DNA from: Candidatus Forterrea sp.
Lineage (GTDB): Archaea; Iainarchaeota; Iainarchaeia; Iainarchaeales; JAAZKV01
DNA: 19,059 bases
Assembly (NCBI GenBank): GCA_020717885.1
Contig: DYDN01000005.1
Coordinates: 1 to 19,059 of the forward strand
Reading direction: 5' to 3'
Within the stretch, counting starts at the first letter, position 1; every line of letters starts with the position of its first letter. Of the stretch, positions 6,521-13,542 are shown one piece after another. A program made the translations under genes and the position numbers. The notes beneath the pieces were generated by a model. The model was not told the origin of the DNA and searched no databases. It saw only the letters and a program-made list of their open reading frames with translations.

Positions 6521-7354
6521 TTAATACATTAATGCATATTTGTGCAATTCAGTTGGAGAAACAGCGTAAGGAAGTTTGTGCGCTTCCAAAATCTCTTTAA
6601 TATTCCTAATAATCGCTTCATGAAGTTGCCCATTATCCTCACGGCGGGGGTAATCTCTTTCCATATGCGCAAACTCCCTTGCCTGAGTAAAAATATCCTC
6701 TGCAAATCTCGTAATGAATTCTTTCTCGTTTCTTGCGGGCTTTTTGTATAGTTTTGCGAGCGACAAATCAATTAACTTAAATCTGCCTGATGCGTCCATT
6801 ACAAAATTTCCCGTGTTCAAATGATTGTGGGCAACATTTGCATCATGCATCCTGACAGCAACCCATATTGTCTTTTTCTTAAGCTCATCCAAAGTAATGT
6901 CCCTTTTGGAGATTCTAGTAAAACCGCCTCTCTCAAAAAGCTCAAGATTTCTCCCTAATTGCACCGTTGGGGTTTCTATATGAATCCCAGCTCTAATTAG
7001 TGCATTTCTTACTGCAAGAATTCTTTTCCCAACGGGCCTCATGAAAAAATCTGATTTATCAGCTATTTTCCCCCGTTCCATATCCAACTTGTAAGCAACA
7101 TGATCAACCCTAATCCCGTGATTAATTATTCCTGGGACGCCCGGCTCTTTTGACGCCCGCACATATTTTTTGCGCACATCCTTCATCCAATCAACAAGTT
7201 CCTTGGAAGGTTTGGTCCCCTGCGGAACAAACACACGCGTGCCTCTCGCGTTAGCTTTTCCATTTTTTCCGGTGCTTACTGTAAAAGGAACGAACAATCT
7301 TTTCCCAGGAGGAATCATTTCAATAGAAGTTCTTTTAGTGACAATTCTCCCCAT
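6521..7354 (-). CDS. Divergent protein-kinase-like protein, 277 aa
   Basis: The C-terminal half resembles the catalytic and magnesium loops of the protein-kinase fold: AHNHLNTGNFVMD (residues 175-187), where Asn183 matches the metal-binding Asn, then FKLIDLSLAK, where Asp196 matches the DFG aspartate. The catalytic Asp of the usual HxD motif is replaced by His (H176-N-H178). No clear glycine loop or VAxK lysine is seen in the N-terminal part, which is basic (GKNGKANARGTR and similar). It may be an atypical kinase or a pseudokinase. I start it at ATG 7354 because the GTG at 7363 belongs to the GTGAT ribosome site four bases before that ATG. It follows the FEN-1 stop by nine bases, so the two share an operon. 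Substrate and role are unknown. Confidence 0.55.
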   Translation of the reverse strand: MGRIVTKRTSIEMIPPGKRLFVPFTVSTGKNGKANARGTRVFVPQGTKPSKELVDWMKDVRKKYVRASKEPGVPGIINHGIRVDHVAYKLDMERGKIADKSDFFMRPVGKRILAVRNALIRAGIHIETPTVQLGRNLELFERGGFTRISKRDITLDELKKKTIWVAVRMHDANVAHNHLNTGNFVMDASGRFKLIDLSLAKLYKKPARNEKEFITRFAEDIFTQAREFAHMERDYPRREDNGQLHEAIIRNIKEILEAHKLPYAVSPTELHKYALMY

Positions 7355-7363
7355 CAAAATCAC

Positions 7364-8398
7364 TTACCCAAACCACTCACCCAAGCTTTTCTGTTTTTGT
7401 TTTTCTTCTTTCTTTTTCAAAAACTCGCCCAGAGTGTGCTCCACTCTTTCGCGCGAGAAATCATGCTTCTCCACAAGGAACTCAACTATTTTTTCCTTCT
7501 GTGGAAGAGTGGGTTCAAGTAATTTTGAATCAACACTAACGCTCACAGGATTCATAAATAATTCTTCAATTTCTTTGTAATCAAAATCTGGTTCGAATTT
7601 TGTTTCCTTGACAATTTCCTCAAAGGAATTATTTTTCTGCACAAGCTTCAATGCGGTTTTTGGCCCGATGCGCGGAAACTTTTCATTAAAATCAGTTCCA
7701 ACTAAAATCCCTAACCAAATTAATTTCTGGCGTGTGATTTGGAGTTGCTTTAGCACCTTATCAAGTTCAATGTGCTGGGGTTTTACTTCAACGTAAAAGT
7801 TTTTCCCCGCAACTTTTCTTTTCCCGCTCAAACCAACATTCCGAAACAAGTGATTCGCACCGAAGAGTAAACAGTCAAAGTCTTGGCTCACTGCACCAAA
7901 GAGCTGCCCCCTTGAAACCATTACACTCGCCTGCGCTTCACCCTCCTGCGGGGACTCAATAACAGGAATACCAAGTAATCTCAAAAGTTCTTTTGCTCCC
8001 TCCACCATCTCAGGAGTTAATTTTAATGCACGCGAACCAAATTTCTGCGCTTCTTCCAAGTTCCCTTCCTGTAAAGCGGTTTCGGATTTTTGTGCAGCAT
8101 CAGTTCGTGCTTCTCTTCTCTTCTTCAAAGTCTCTGATTTGAGTTTTGAGGGTTTTCCATCAAAAACAAAAACAGGTTTAATCCCCATATCCACCATATT
8201 TAGAGTACGATAAAACAATCCGGTAAGGTGGGAAGTCACTTGCCCATGAGTATCCGCAAGAGGCAAACCATCCGGGCCTCTAATTGAGGCGAGGAATTGG
8301 TAAAGCATGTTGTAAGAGTCAATTCCTACGCGCTTTCCTGATAGAAAATCAAGCGAAAGCTCTTCTTTTTCCACAAGTTCAGAAAGATTTACGCCCAT
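7364..8398 (-). CDS. fen: Flap endonuclease FEN-1
   Basis: A 344-residue structure-specific nuclease that removes 5' flaps during Okazaki-fragment maturation and repair. The metal-binding acids are all present: Asp27 (GIDSYN), Asp80 (VFDGKP), Glu152 and Glu154 (QEGEA), Asp173 and Asp175 (SQDFDCLL) and Asp236 (VGTDFN). The helix-hairpin-helix (FPRIGPKTALKLV) follows. The C-terminus Q336-x-x-L339-x-x-W342-F343 is a PCNA-interacting peptide with Trp in place of the more usual first Phe. The length is normal for archaeal FEN-1. ATG 8398 is preceded by GTGATG. The kinase-like gene follows nine bases after the stop, so both are likely expressed together. Confidence 0.95.
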   Translation of the reverse strand: MGVNLSELVEKEELSLDFLSGKRVGIDSYNMLYQFLASIRGPDGLPLADTHGQVTSHLTGLFYRTLNMVDMGIKPVFVFDGKPSKLKSETLKKRREARTDAAQKSETALQEGNLEEAQKFGSRALKLTPEMVEGAKELLRLLGIPVIESPQEGEAQASVMVSRGQLFGAVSQDFDCLLFGANHLFRNVGLSGKRKVAGKNFYVEVKPQHIELDKVLKQLQITRQKLIWLGILVGTDFNEKFPRIGPKTALKLVQKNNSFEEIVKETKFEPDFDYKEIEELFMNPVSVSVDSKLLEPTLPQKEKIVEFLVEKHDFSRERVEHTLGEFLKKKEEKQKQKSLGEWFG

Positions 8399-8637
8399 TC
8401 ACATCACTTTCTCAACAAATTTTCTAAATTATTACCCCTATTGTACCTTACTTACAAGTACCCCTCTCAAAACTTAAAATTACGTTTTCTTTTTGTTTAC
8501 CTAATGACGAAAATTTGCTCAATTCTTTACTTAAAACAACCGCTAATTAAATTGCGGTTAAATGCCCCTTGATAGCTCATTTCCCCAGTTTTGGGGCAAA
8601 AAACCACTTCGGTTATGTATTAGATTTTGTAGTAAGG

Positions 8638-8648
8638 TATAAATATAA
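8638..8648 (+). promoter_or_regulatory. TATA box of the candidate small RNA
   Basis: TATAAATATAA preceded by AAGG is a good match to an archaeal BRE/TATA element on the plus strand. Transcription would begin around 8667-8673, just before the two hairpins; no start codon with an ORF lies at that distance. Confidence 0.5.
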
Positions 8649-8669
8649 GGTATGTTAAGGATAGTAATA

Positions 8670-8801
8670 CGCGGAAAAATTAGATTGAGTAGCTTATGGT
8701 GAGCCTACTCTAATCTCCAAAAACATAACTCTCTAAGCGATCGGATAAGCAACTTGTTGCTTGTCCGGTTTGCTTGCATCTTCATTCCCCAGTGTTTTTT
8801 T
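8670..8801 (+). ncRNA. Candidate structured small RNA, about 130 nt
   Basis: Downstream of a strong TATA box lies a stretch with no ORF but two good stems. The first (8682-8716) pairs AGATTGAGTAGCTT with its complement around the loop ATGGT, with two single-base bulges (C8705 and T8711). The second (8741-8768) is a 12-bp stem closed by a CTTG tetraloop, with wobble pairs only at positions that keep the stem (TCGGATAAGCAA against TTGCTTGTCCGG). Seven Ts at 8795-8801 could terminate transcription. I find no match to tRNA, 5S, SRP, RNase P or C/D-box signatures. An H/ACA-type guide is conceivable (an ACA occurs at 8723-8725, after the first hairpin), but no pseudouridylation pocket is evident. 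The exact ends are estimates. Confidence 0.4.
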
Positions 8802-8899
8802 GGCTTCAAGTGTTTTGCCCCGATTCTATTTCTTAGATAGTTAGAAAATATTTAGTTTCTTCCACGCTTGCTAACCTTTCATCCCCCTGCCAAAAAGAA

Positions 8900-8907
8900 T
8901 TTAATAT
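8900..8907 (+). promoter_or_regulatory. TATA box of the 146-aa gene
   Basis: TTTAATAT lies 20 bases before ATG 8928, the right spacing for a leaderless transcript and the main reason for choosing that start. Confidence 0.5.
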
Positions 8908-8927
8908 GCCACACGCATTATTCACTT

Positions 8928-9368
8928 ATGCCAAAAAAGAAATTAAGCAAAAGGCGTTCCACACTCACTCCGGCGGGAATGGCATGGCTCAAAAAAGAGG
9001 TAGCATGGAAAAAGAAACAGGCAGAGATAATAAAAACTCTTGTTAGCAAACCCCCGCTTCCTGAAGCAGAATATAGGGCACAACTCTCAAGAATGAATAC
9101 TGAACTAAATGAGGCAGTGCAAAAAGTAGTTTCTGCTTCAGACCCTGCGGCTGTGAGAAGATTTAGGGAAATACAGAGAACAAGTAGCGGACCCATGGAA
9201 ACAATTAAGCGCGCGCACGCCGAGGAGATTGTGTCAGAAAAGGATTCGCTTGCGAGACAATTATCCATGAGAGCATTTGAGCTTGCAATAAAGAGAGCTG
9301 ATTTTATTGAATTACAAAGAATAAGAAATGAAATACAAAGAGTAAAGGATGAACAATCCAAGAAATAA
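8928..9368 (+). CDS. Basic coiled-coil hypothetical protein, 146 aa
   Basis: Unrecognised protein. The N-terminus is strongly basic (MPKKKLSKRRS), and most of the rest is charged and helical with heptad-like spacing, for example around EAEYRAQLSRMNTELNEAVQ and from AFELAIK to the end. It has no membrane segment, no cysteines and no catalytic motif. The frame stays open to 8868, but ATG 8928 is preferred because a TATA box lies 20 bases upstream and the earlier part (HPPAKKNLICHTHYS) overlaps that promoter. It converges with the site-2 protease gene, with only 15 bases between them. A DNA- or RNA-associated role would fit the charge pattern, but that is a guess. Confidence 0.6.
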   Translation: MPKKKLSKRRSTLTPAGMAWLKKEVAWKKKQAEIIKTLVSKPPLPEAEYRAQLSRMNTELNEAVQKVVSASDPAAVRRFREIQRTSSGPMETIKRAHAEEIVSEKDSLARQLSMRAFELAIKRADFIELQRIRNEIQRVKDEQSKK

Positions 9369-9383
9369 TGACAATCTATTTAA

Positions 9384-10982
9384 TCAAATCATCGTCAAAT
9401 ATGGAACCATGTTTAGCACAAGCGCAATAACTAAGAGCCACATGAAAATTCTTCCAATGAGCACCTGTGTTTCTTTTTTATTTAATCCCATGAAAGCAAA
9501 GTAGGGCGCAAGAATTATTTTACCCATTCTCCCCCCATCAAATGGATCACTTGGCAGATAATTAAATGACCCCGCAGCGAAACTCAATATCGCCCAAAAC
9601 AAAAGGATTTGCAGAATCATTTGAACAATTGTTTCTGATGCAACAATCCCCGAATCCATTTTGTAACCAGTTGGCAAAGCAGCAAACTCAACACCAATTT
9701 TTTTCAGGTTCAAATCCATGAAAGTGTAAGGAGTTAGTGAAACCACGGTAATTATTGGAAGGTTTTGGTCAGATAAACGCTGAACAGAAAATTCAATCTC
9801 CCCGCTGGATGAGAATATGGCTCTATTTAATGAAGAGAGGCTGTTGATATCAACACCATTCACTGAACTAATTATGTCCCCGGGCAAAAACTTTCCTTTC
9901 GCGGGCGCGTCAACCGTGATTCCGCAAAAAGAAACCTTATCCTCAACTGAAAGCACTTTTACTCCACTATAAGCCTTATTGTATTCTGAATTAAATGAAG
10001 TTGCAAGCGATTGGGAGGCAAAACCAATCGCGACCATTAAAATTACCGCAATTGCGATGCTGAATAAATTACTTGCAGAGCCCGCACTTAGAACCATTAA
10101 AGATTTTTTGTCATTTAATTTATTGAATGTCTTATCATCCTGCTCAACAAATGCACCAATTGGAAAAATCCCCGCGAGAAGAAGCCCCACGGATTTTATT
10201 TTCTCTTTATAATATGCCATCAAAATTCCGTGGCTGAATTCATGAATAATTAAAACAAGCGCAAGTGATACCCAAGCGATTAATGGAATTACTGTTCCAA
10301 GCCCAGGAATTGGCGCACCAGGAATTACTGGAGCAACTGAAGGACAATACTGCTGGCCAAAAAAGGCCCCGTTTAAAGCAAGCACACCATAACCAAGCAT
10401 CATTGCAAGCGTCATCCCGCCAAAGCCGAGGAAAACAAATCCAATTAAGCAGGGAATGTAAAGCGGGGCAAAGAGCGGAACTGAGAAGAGGAACTTCATT
10501 GTCACTTCAAATAATACGCCCAAGAGAACTGCTGAGACTGCGAGTACTACGATTCGCTTCCACCCGCCGAGCTTTCTTCCATACCAATAATCAACGCCCG
10601 CAATACCAAAGCCAAGGAACATCCCGCCAAGGCACACCTTCTCGAACCATTTTGAGTGGTGCGCGATGGAATAAATGAAATTAATTGTGTGCTTGGTTTT
10701 CACCATTGTAATTACAAAAGGAAGCAAAAATGGGGTCGAGAATTTGAAACGGAGGAAAATTGCGTTCGCAGTCAGGATAATTGCAAGAATTAAAAGAGTC
10801 CAAAAGTAAATGTTTTCCCCAACGGAAAAGAAAATTCCAGCCGCAAGAATTAAGCCAAGTACACCAAGAATTAAGGCGCCGTTTAAGGAACGCTTTGGCA
10901 ATGGCTTTGGTTTCTTAAAAGTAGTATCCTTCTTTTGCTCATGCGCATGATGCACATGATGATGTTTTGGCTTAAAAGGCAT
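9384..10982 (-). CDS. Site-2 protease (M50) with PDZ domain, 532 aa
   Basis: A polytopic membrane zinc metalloprotease of the S2P/RseP group, which cuts substrates within or near the membrane. The HExxH zinc motif is HEFSH (residues 247-251) in a hydrophobic helix; the third ligand motif NYLPSDPFDGG (474-484) supplies the Asp. A PDZ-like domain lies between, roughly residues 340-415 (GKFLPGDIISSVNGVDI). Four or more hydrophobic helices precede the HExxH segment. The cytoplasmic-looking N-terminus is rich in histidine (HHHVHHAH) and lysine. I start it at ATG 10982, since a TATA box (11006-11013) sits 23 bases upstream and the longer frame to 11054 would overlap the upstream gene. No substrate such as an anti-sigma factor is visible nearby; archaea lack that system, so the target is unknown. 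Confidence 0.9.
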   Translation of the reverse strand: MPFKPKHHHVHHAHEQKKDTTFKKPKPLPKRSLNGALILGVLGLILAAGIFFSVGENIYFWTLLILAIILTANAIFLRFKFSTPFLLPFVITMVKTKHTINFIYSIAHHSKWFEKVCLGGMFLGFGIAGVDYWYGRKLGGWKRIVVLAVSAVLLGVLFEVTMKFLFSVPLFAPLYIPCLIGFVFLGFGGMTLAMMLGYGVLALNGAFFGQQYCPSVAPVIPGAPIPGLGTVIPLIAWVSLALVLIIHEFSHGILMAYYKEKIKSVGLLLAGIFPIGAFVEQDDKTFNKLNDKKSLMVLSAGSASNLFSIAIAVILMVAIGFASQSLATSFNSEYNKAYSGVKVLSVEDKVSFCGITVDAPAKGKFLPGDIISSVNGVDINSLSSLNRAIFSSSGEIEFSVQRLSDQNLPIITVVSLTPYTFMDLNLKKIGVEFAALPTGYKMDSGIVASETIVQMILQILLFWAILSFAAGSFNYLPSDPFDGGRMGKIILAPYFAFMGLNKKETQVLIGRIFMWLLVIALVLNMVPYLTMI

Positions 10983-11005
10983 ACAAAGAAAAAAGACTAA
11001 AGGGA

Positions 11006-11013
11006 ATATAAAA
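11006..11013 (-). promoter_or_regulatory. TATA box of the site-2 protease gene
   Basis: On the minus strand this reads TTTTATAT, ending 23 bases before ATG 10982. It gives a leaderless mRNA and argues against the longer start at 11054. Confidence 0.55.
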
Positions 11014-11040
11014 GAAATGCTTTTGTTGGGCGGCACAAAA

Positions 11041-11217
11041 CTAAGACATCCCAATCGGATCTTCTTCTAAATAAAGTTCAACAGCTTCCTTTAGATTCGC
11101 CAACGCTTCTTTTTCAGTTGTTCCTTGAGAGGCCACTCCAAGCTCAGGACAAAAAGATGAGAATAGTTTACCCTCTTTTGTAATAACCGCTGAAAATATT
11201 TTCTCGCACACTTTCAT
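11041..11217 (-). CDS. Orphan HicB-like antitoxin-family protein, 58 aa
   Basis: A short protein of the HicB/UPF0150 fold: a strand pair (FSAVITKEGKLFSSFCPELGV), the diagnostic GTTEKEALANLKEAVELYLEE helix, and an acidic end. HicB proteins neutralise HicA mRNA-cleaving toxins. No HicA partner (a ~60-80-aa basic dsRBD-like protein with a catalytic His) is visible on either side, and the 58 bases to the protease start leave no room for one. It may therefore be a solitary regulator or the remnant of a module. I use ATG 11217, with GTGAT three bases upstream, rather than the longer frame starting at 11250. It lacks an obvious extra DNA-binding domain. Confidence 0.7.
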   Translation of the reverse strand: MKVCEKIFSAVITKEGKLFSSFCPELGVASQGTTEKEALANLKEAVELYLEEDPIGMS

Positions 11218-11261
11218 ACTATCACTAAACACACCAAATAAATAACACATAATAAACTTAC

Positions 11262-12209
11262 TTAACCGCTAATTTTGGCTTCTTTTTTTACTGCTTCCAC
11301 CCGATCTAAAATCTTGAATGCATCTTTGTCAAATTTGGAGAAAGCAAACCATTTTTTTCCCAAATCTTTTAGAGATGCGCCAAAATGATACACTTCAGTG
11401 TTATCTATTATCAAGAACCTATCGTGAAAATTACCAAATTTTTTAATTACAATTGAAGGGTATTGTGAATTATATTTTTCTAAATCTAAAGCCAGTTCCT
11501 TAGAAATCTTCTTTGTAAAAACAATGACACTAACACCTTTTTTTCGTTTATTAAAAATCGTTAAAACTGAATCATCAACAAAATTATCAAGTAAAATAAT
11601 TGATTTTTGGGCATTACGTACAATACTCGAAACGAAATTGTATGCATCAAATATTTGCCCATCAAAAAATATCCCTTGTTTAGCTTTAATTTCTTTATTC
11701 TCTATTGCATCAAATATTTCATCAAATTTCTTATTAGTCTCTTTTTTATATTCAAGTTGTTTTAACTCCACATAATCCAATCTTTGGAAAATTTGCGCAT
11801 TAGAAGCAATAAATCTCCGCATAGCAACAAACGCACTGATTATTTGAATACTTATTCTAACGGCGGCATCACTTTTTAGGACACCTGAGAGCATAGCCAC
11901 CCCTTGCTCAGTAAATGCATACGGGGCTTTTCTTAACCCCATTTTAGCATTATTGGATATCACAATTTGTGATATCCATTTTGAGGTCACAAATTGTGAC
12001 CTCAAAGCGCCAAGTTCCCCACCTGTTAGTTGAAACATAAACTCTTTTGGAAATCTCGCAATGTTTCTCTTCACAGCCTGGTTTAATACACCTGTTTCAA
12101 CCCCATACAAAACAGCTAAATCACGGTCAAGCATTACTTGCAAACCGCGAATAGTGAAAATTCTTCTTTTAATTTCAGCCTCATTAAAAACAACAGCCCC
12201 CGCAACCAT
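11262..12209 (-). CDS. ORF6N-domain protein with C-terminal PLD-like segment, 315 aa
   Basis: The N-terminal ~110 residues form an ORF6N domain, recognisable by FTIRGLQVMLDRDLAVLYGVET, NQAVKRNIARFPKEFMFQLT and later YAFTEQGVAMLSGVLKS. ORF6N and KilA-N domains are DNA-binding modules of phages and mobile regions. A helical linker with charged repeats follows (residues ~145-180). The C-terminus resembles a truncated phospholipase-D-like fold (KSIILLDNFVDDSVLTIF, then FHDRFLIIDNTEVYHFG), with a single HxxxxxxxD-like motif rather than a complete HKD. A TATA box ends 22 bases before ATG 12209, so the mRNA is leaderless. The region LRSQFVTSKWISQIVIS is encoded by two adjacent palindromes. Such genes spread horizontally among bacteria and archaea, so transfer is likely. 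The biological role of the family is not firmly known. Confidence 0.85.
   Translation of the reverse strand: MVAGAVVFNEAEIKRRIFTIRGLQVMLDRDLAVLYGVETGVLNQAVKRNIARFPKEFMFQLTGGELGALRSQFVTSKWISQIVISNNAKMGLRKAPYAFTEQGVAMLSGVLKSDAAVRISIQIISAFVAMRRFIASNAQIFQRLDYVELKQLEYKKETNKKFDEIFDAIENKEIKAKQGIFFDGQIFDAYNFVSSIVRNAQKSIILLDNFVDDSVLTIFNKRKKGVSVIVFTKKISKELALDLEKYNSQYPSIVIKKFGNFHDRFLIIDNTEVYHFGASLKDLGKKWFAFSKFDKDAFKILDRVEAVKKEAKISG
11954..12006. repeat. Two adjacent perfect palindromes inside the ORF6N gene
   Basis: The first, 11954-11978, has 12-bp arms starting TGGATATCACAA around a central T. The second, 11980-12006, has 13-bp arms (TTTGAGGTCACAA) around a central A. Both share the core TCACAA-N-TTGTGA. 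The outer arms differ between the two copies, yet each remains perfectly self-complementary. On the coding strand they encode LRSQFVTS and WISQIVIS. Confidence 0.9.
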
Positions 12210-12231
12210 ATGAAAAAAACAACTCTTGATG

Positions 12232-12240
12232 ATTTAAAAA
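12232..12240 (-). promoter_or_regulatory. TATA box of the ORF6N gene
   Basis: TTTTTAAAT on the minus strand, ending 22 bases before ATG 12209, indicating a leaderless transcript. Confidence 0.5.
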
Positions 12241-12326
12241 CTTTTAGAATAATACGACAATCGACTTAGTAGAATAAAAACGCTTCCCAAGTGGCTTGCC
12301 GGTGAAAGGGAGACTAAATAAAGATT

Positions 12327-12371
12327 AAAAAAAGGATGTGCAAGAGAGGGGGTTGGGGTCCCCTCTTTTGC
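12327..12371 (-). terminator. Hairpin plus T-tract terminator after ftsZ
   Basis: On the minus strand, just after the ftsZ stop, a 12-bp stem (GCAAAAGAGGGG against CCCCTCTCTTGC, one wobble pair, 8-base loop) at 12340-12371 is followed five bases later by seven Ts (12327-12333). This is an intrinsic-like terminator that separates ftsZ from the ORF6N gene. Confidence 0.75.
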
Positions 12372-12387
12372 AAAACTATAAACTAAT

Positions 12388-13482
12388 TTACCGTATGAAG
12401 TCCAAATCTAAGTCACTGTTTCTGTATGAGTGGCTTCCTTTCTCGCCCTTTCCGTTGAATTTGCTTGGAGAAGACTTGATGTATGGGCTGTGAACTCCTG
12501 TGAAGATGCAGATAACTTCGAGTTTGTTCTCAAAAGTTGGGTCTACTCTTGCCCCCCATATTACAACCGCTTTAGGATCAATTCTTTCTGTTAGCATTTC
12601 ACCAACAGCATTAGCTTCACCTAGAGTTAGGTCAGGTCCGCCAGTGATGTGGATTAAGCAACCAGTAGCTCCTGCAATATCAATATCTAACAAAGCGTTC
12701 TTGAGTGTGTCTTCAACAACTTCGTTAACTTTGTCAACAGATTTTGATTCACCAACAGCAATAACTGATAGTCCTTTGTTACTCATTATTGAGCGAACAT
12801 CAGCATAATCCAAGTTGATTAATGATGGCTGTGTAATTGTCTCTGTAATTCCTCTTACAGTTCTTGCAATCACTTCATCAGCAACTTTGAATGCGTCCTG
12901 TATTGGCAAGTTAGGTACTAATTCAACCAATCGGTTGTTATCAATAACAACAACTGTATCGCAGACTTTCTGCAAAGCATCAATACCTTCTTCAGCTTTA
13001 ATTAATCTAGCTTTTTCTAGAGCGAACGGGTAAGTAACCATTGCGATTACAATTGCACCCTGTTCTTTTGCAATTCCTGCAATTATTGGAGCTGAGCCTG
13101 TTCCTGTTCCCCCACCCATTCCGGATGAAAGGAATAACATATCTACCCCAGCCATTACTTCTTCAAGAGCGTTTCTTGATACTTCAGCAGCTTTAGCACC
13201 AACTTCTGGGTAACCGCCTGCTCCAAGTCCTCTAGTTACACTCTTACCGATAAGAACTTTTGTTATCTCATCGTTAACAATTGCGAGGTGCTGTTTGTCT
13301 GTGTTAACAGCAACTAACTGTGCGCCTGCTACCCCCATAGCCGCAAGTCTGTTTACTGCATTACATCCAGCTCCGCCTGCACCAATAACCATGATTTTTG
13401 GTGTGCCGAATTCCTCCAATTTATCGTCTGCTACAGTAGATCCGCCCTTATGTACGGATGCTTCAATTAATGACCTCATCAT
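12388..13482 (-). CDS. ftsZ: Cell-division GTPase FtsZ
   Basis: A tubulin-fold GTPase that polymerises into the division ring. It has the nucleotide loop GAGGAGCNAVNR (residues 34-45), the tubulin signature GMGGGTGTG (121-129), the guanine-contacting N183 region (IDNNRL) and the T7 loop N223-L-D225-x-x-D228 (NLDYADV) that completes the GTPase site of the next subunit. A flexible tail (KSSPSKFNGKGEKGSHSYRN) leads to a conserved C-terminal peptide (DLDLDFIR), the docking site for membrane anchors. The length is typical of archaeal FtsZ. Two ATGs at 13482 and 13479 follow a GGGTGAT site; the second has better spacing, so the true product may be one residue shorter. Promoter at 13535-13542, terminator at 12327-12371: it is probably transcribed alone. 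Confidence 0.96.
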   Translation of the reverse strand: MMRSLIEASVHKGGSTVADDKLEEFGTPKIMVIGAGGAGCNAVNRLAAMGVAGAQLVAVNTDKQHLAIVNDEITKVLIGKSVTRGLGAGGYPEVGAKAAEVSRNALEEVMAGVDMLFLSSGMGGGTGTGSAPIIAGIAKEQGAIVIAMVTYPFALEKARLIKAEEGIDALQKVCDTVVVIDNNRLVELVPNLPIQDAFKVADEVIARTVRGITETITQPSLINLDYADVRSIMSNKGLSVIAVGESKSVDKVNEVVEDTLKNALLDIDIAGATGCLIHITGGPDLTLGEANAVGEMLTERIDPKAVVIWGARVDPTFENKLEVICIFTGVHSPYIKSSPSKFNGKGEKGSHSYRNSDLDLDFIR

Positions 13483-13534
13483 ATCACCCTGCCCGAAGGC
13501 TAAAATTTAATTGACTATATTGTCGCTCACCTTA

Positions 13535-13542
13535 TTTATAAA
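13535..13542 (-). promoter_or_regulatory. TATA box of ftsZ
   Basis: TTTATAAA preceded on the minus strand by AAAGG (a BRE-like flank). Transcription would start near 13510, giving an untranslated leader of about 30 bases that carries the GGGTGAT ribosome site. Confidence 0.65.

Larger units (their letters stand above)
8399..8927. other. 529-bp gene-free interval between FEN-1 and a coiled-coil gene
   Basis: No protein-coding ORF fits this divergent region. It holds hairpins AACCGC/GCGGTT (8538-8559) and CCCCA/TGGGG (8583-8596), a strong TATA box at 8638-8648, two larger hairpins with a T-tract that I list as a candidate small RNA, and the promoter of the next gene at 8900-8907. The stretch 8810-8895 shows nothing recognisable. 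Confidence 0.7.

Noticed and set aside
8670..8801. The hairpin region as tRNA, 5S, SRP RNA, RNase P RNA or a C/D-box guide
   Set aside because: There is no T-arm GGTTCGAATCC pattern, no SRP domain IV tetraloop region, no RNase P core motifs and no RUGAUGA/CUGA box pair; it is too short for SRP or RNase P RNA.
10265..10678. 137-codon plus-strand ORF opposite the site-2 protease
   Set aside because: It is the antisense shadow of a clear protease gene; low-complexity Q/R/S composition and no ribosome site.
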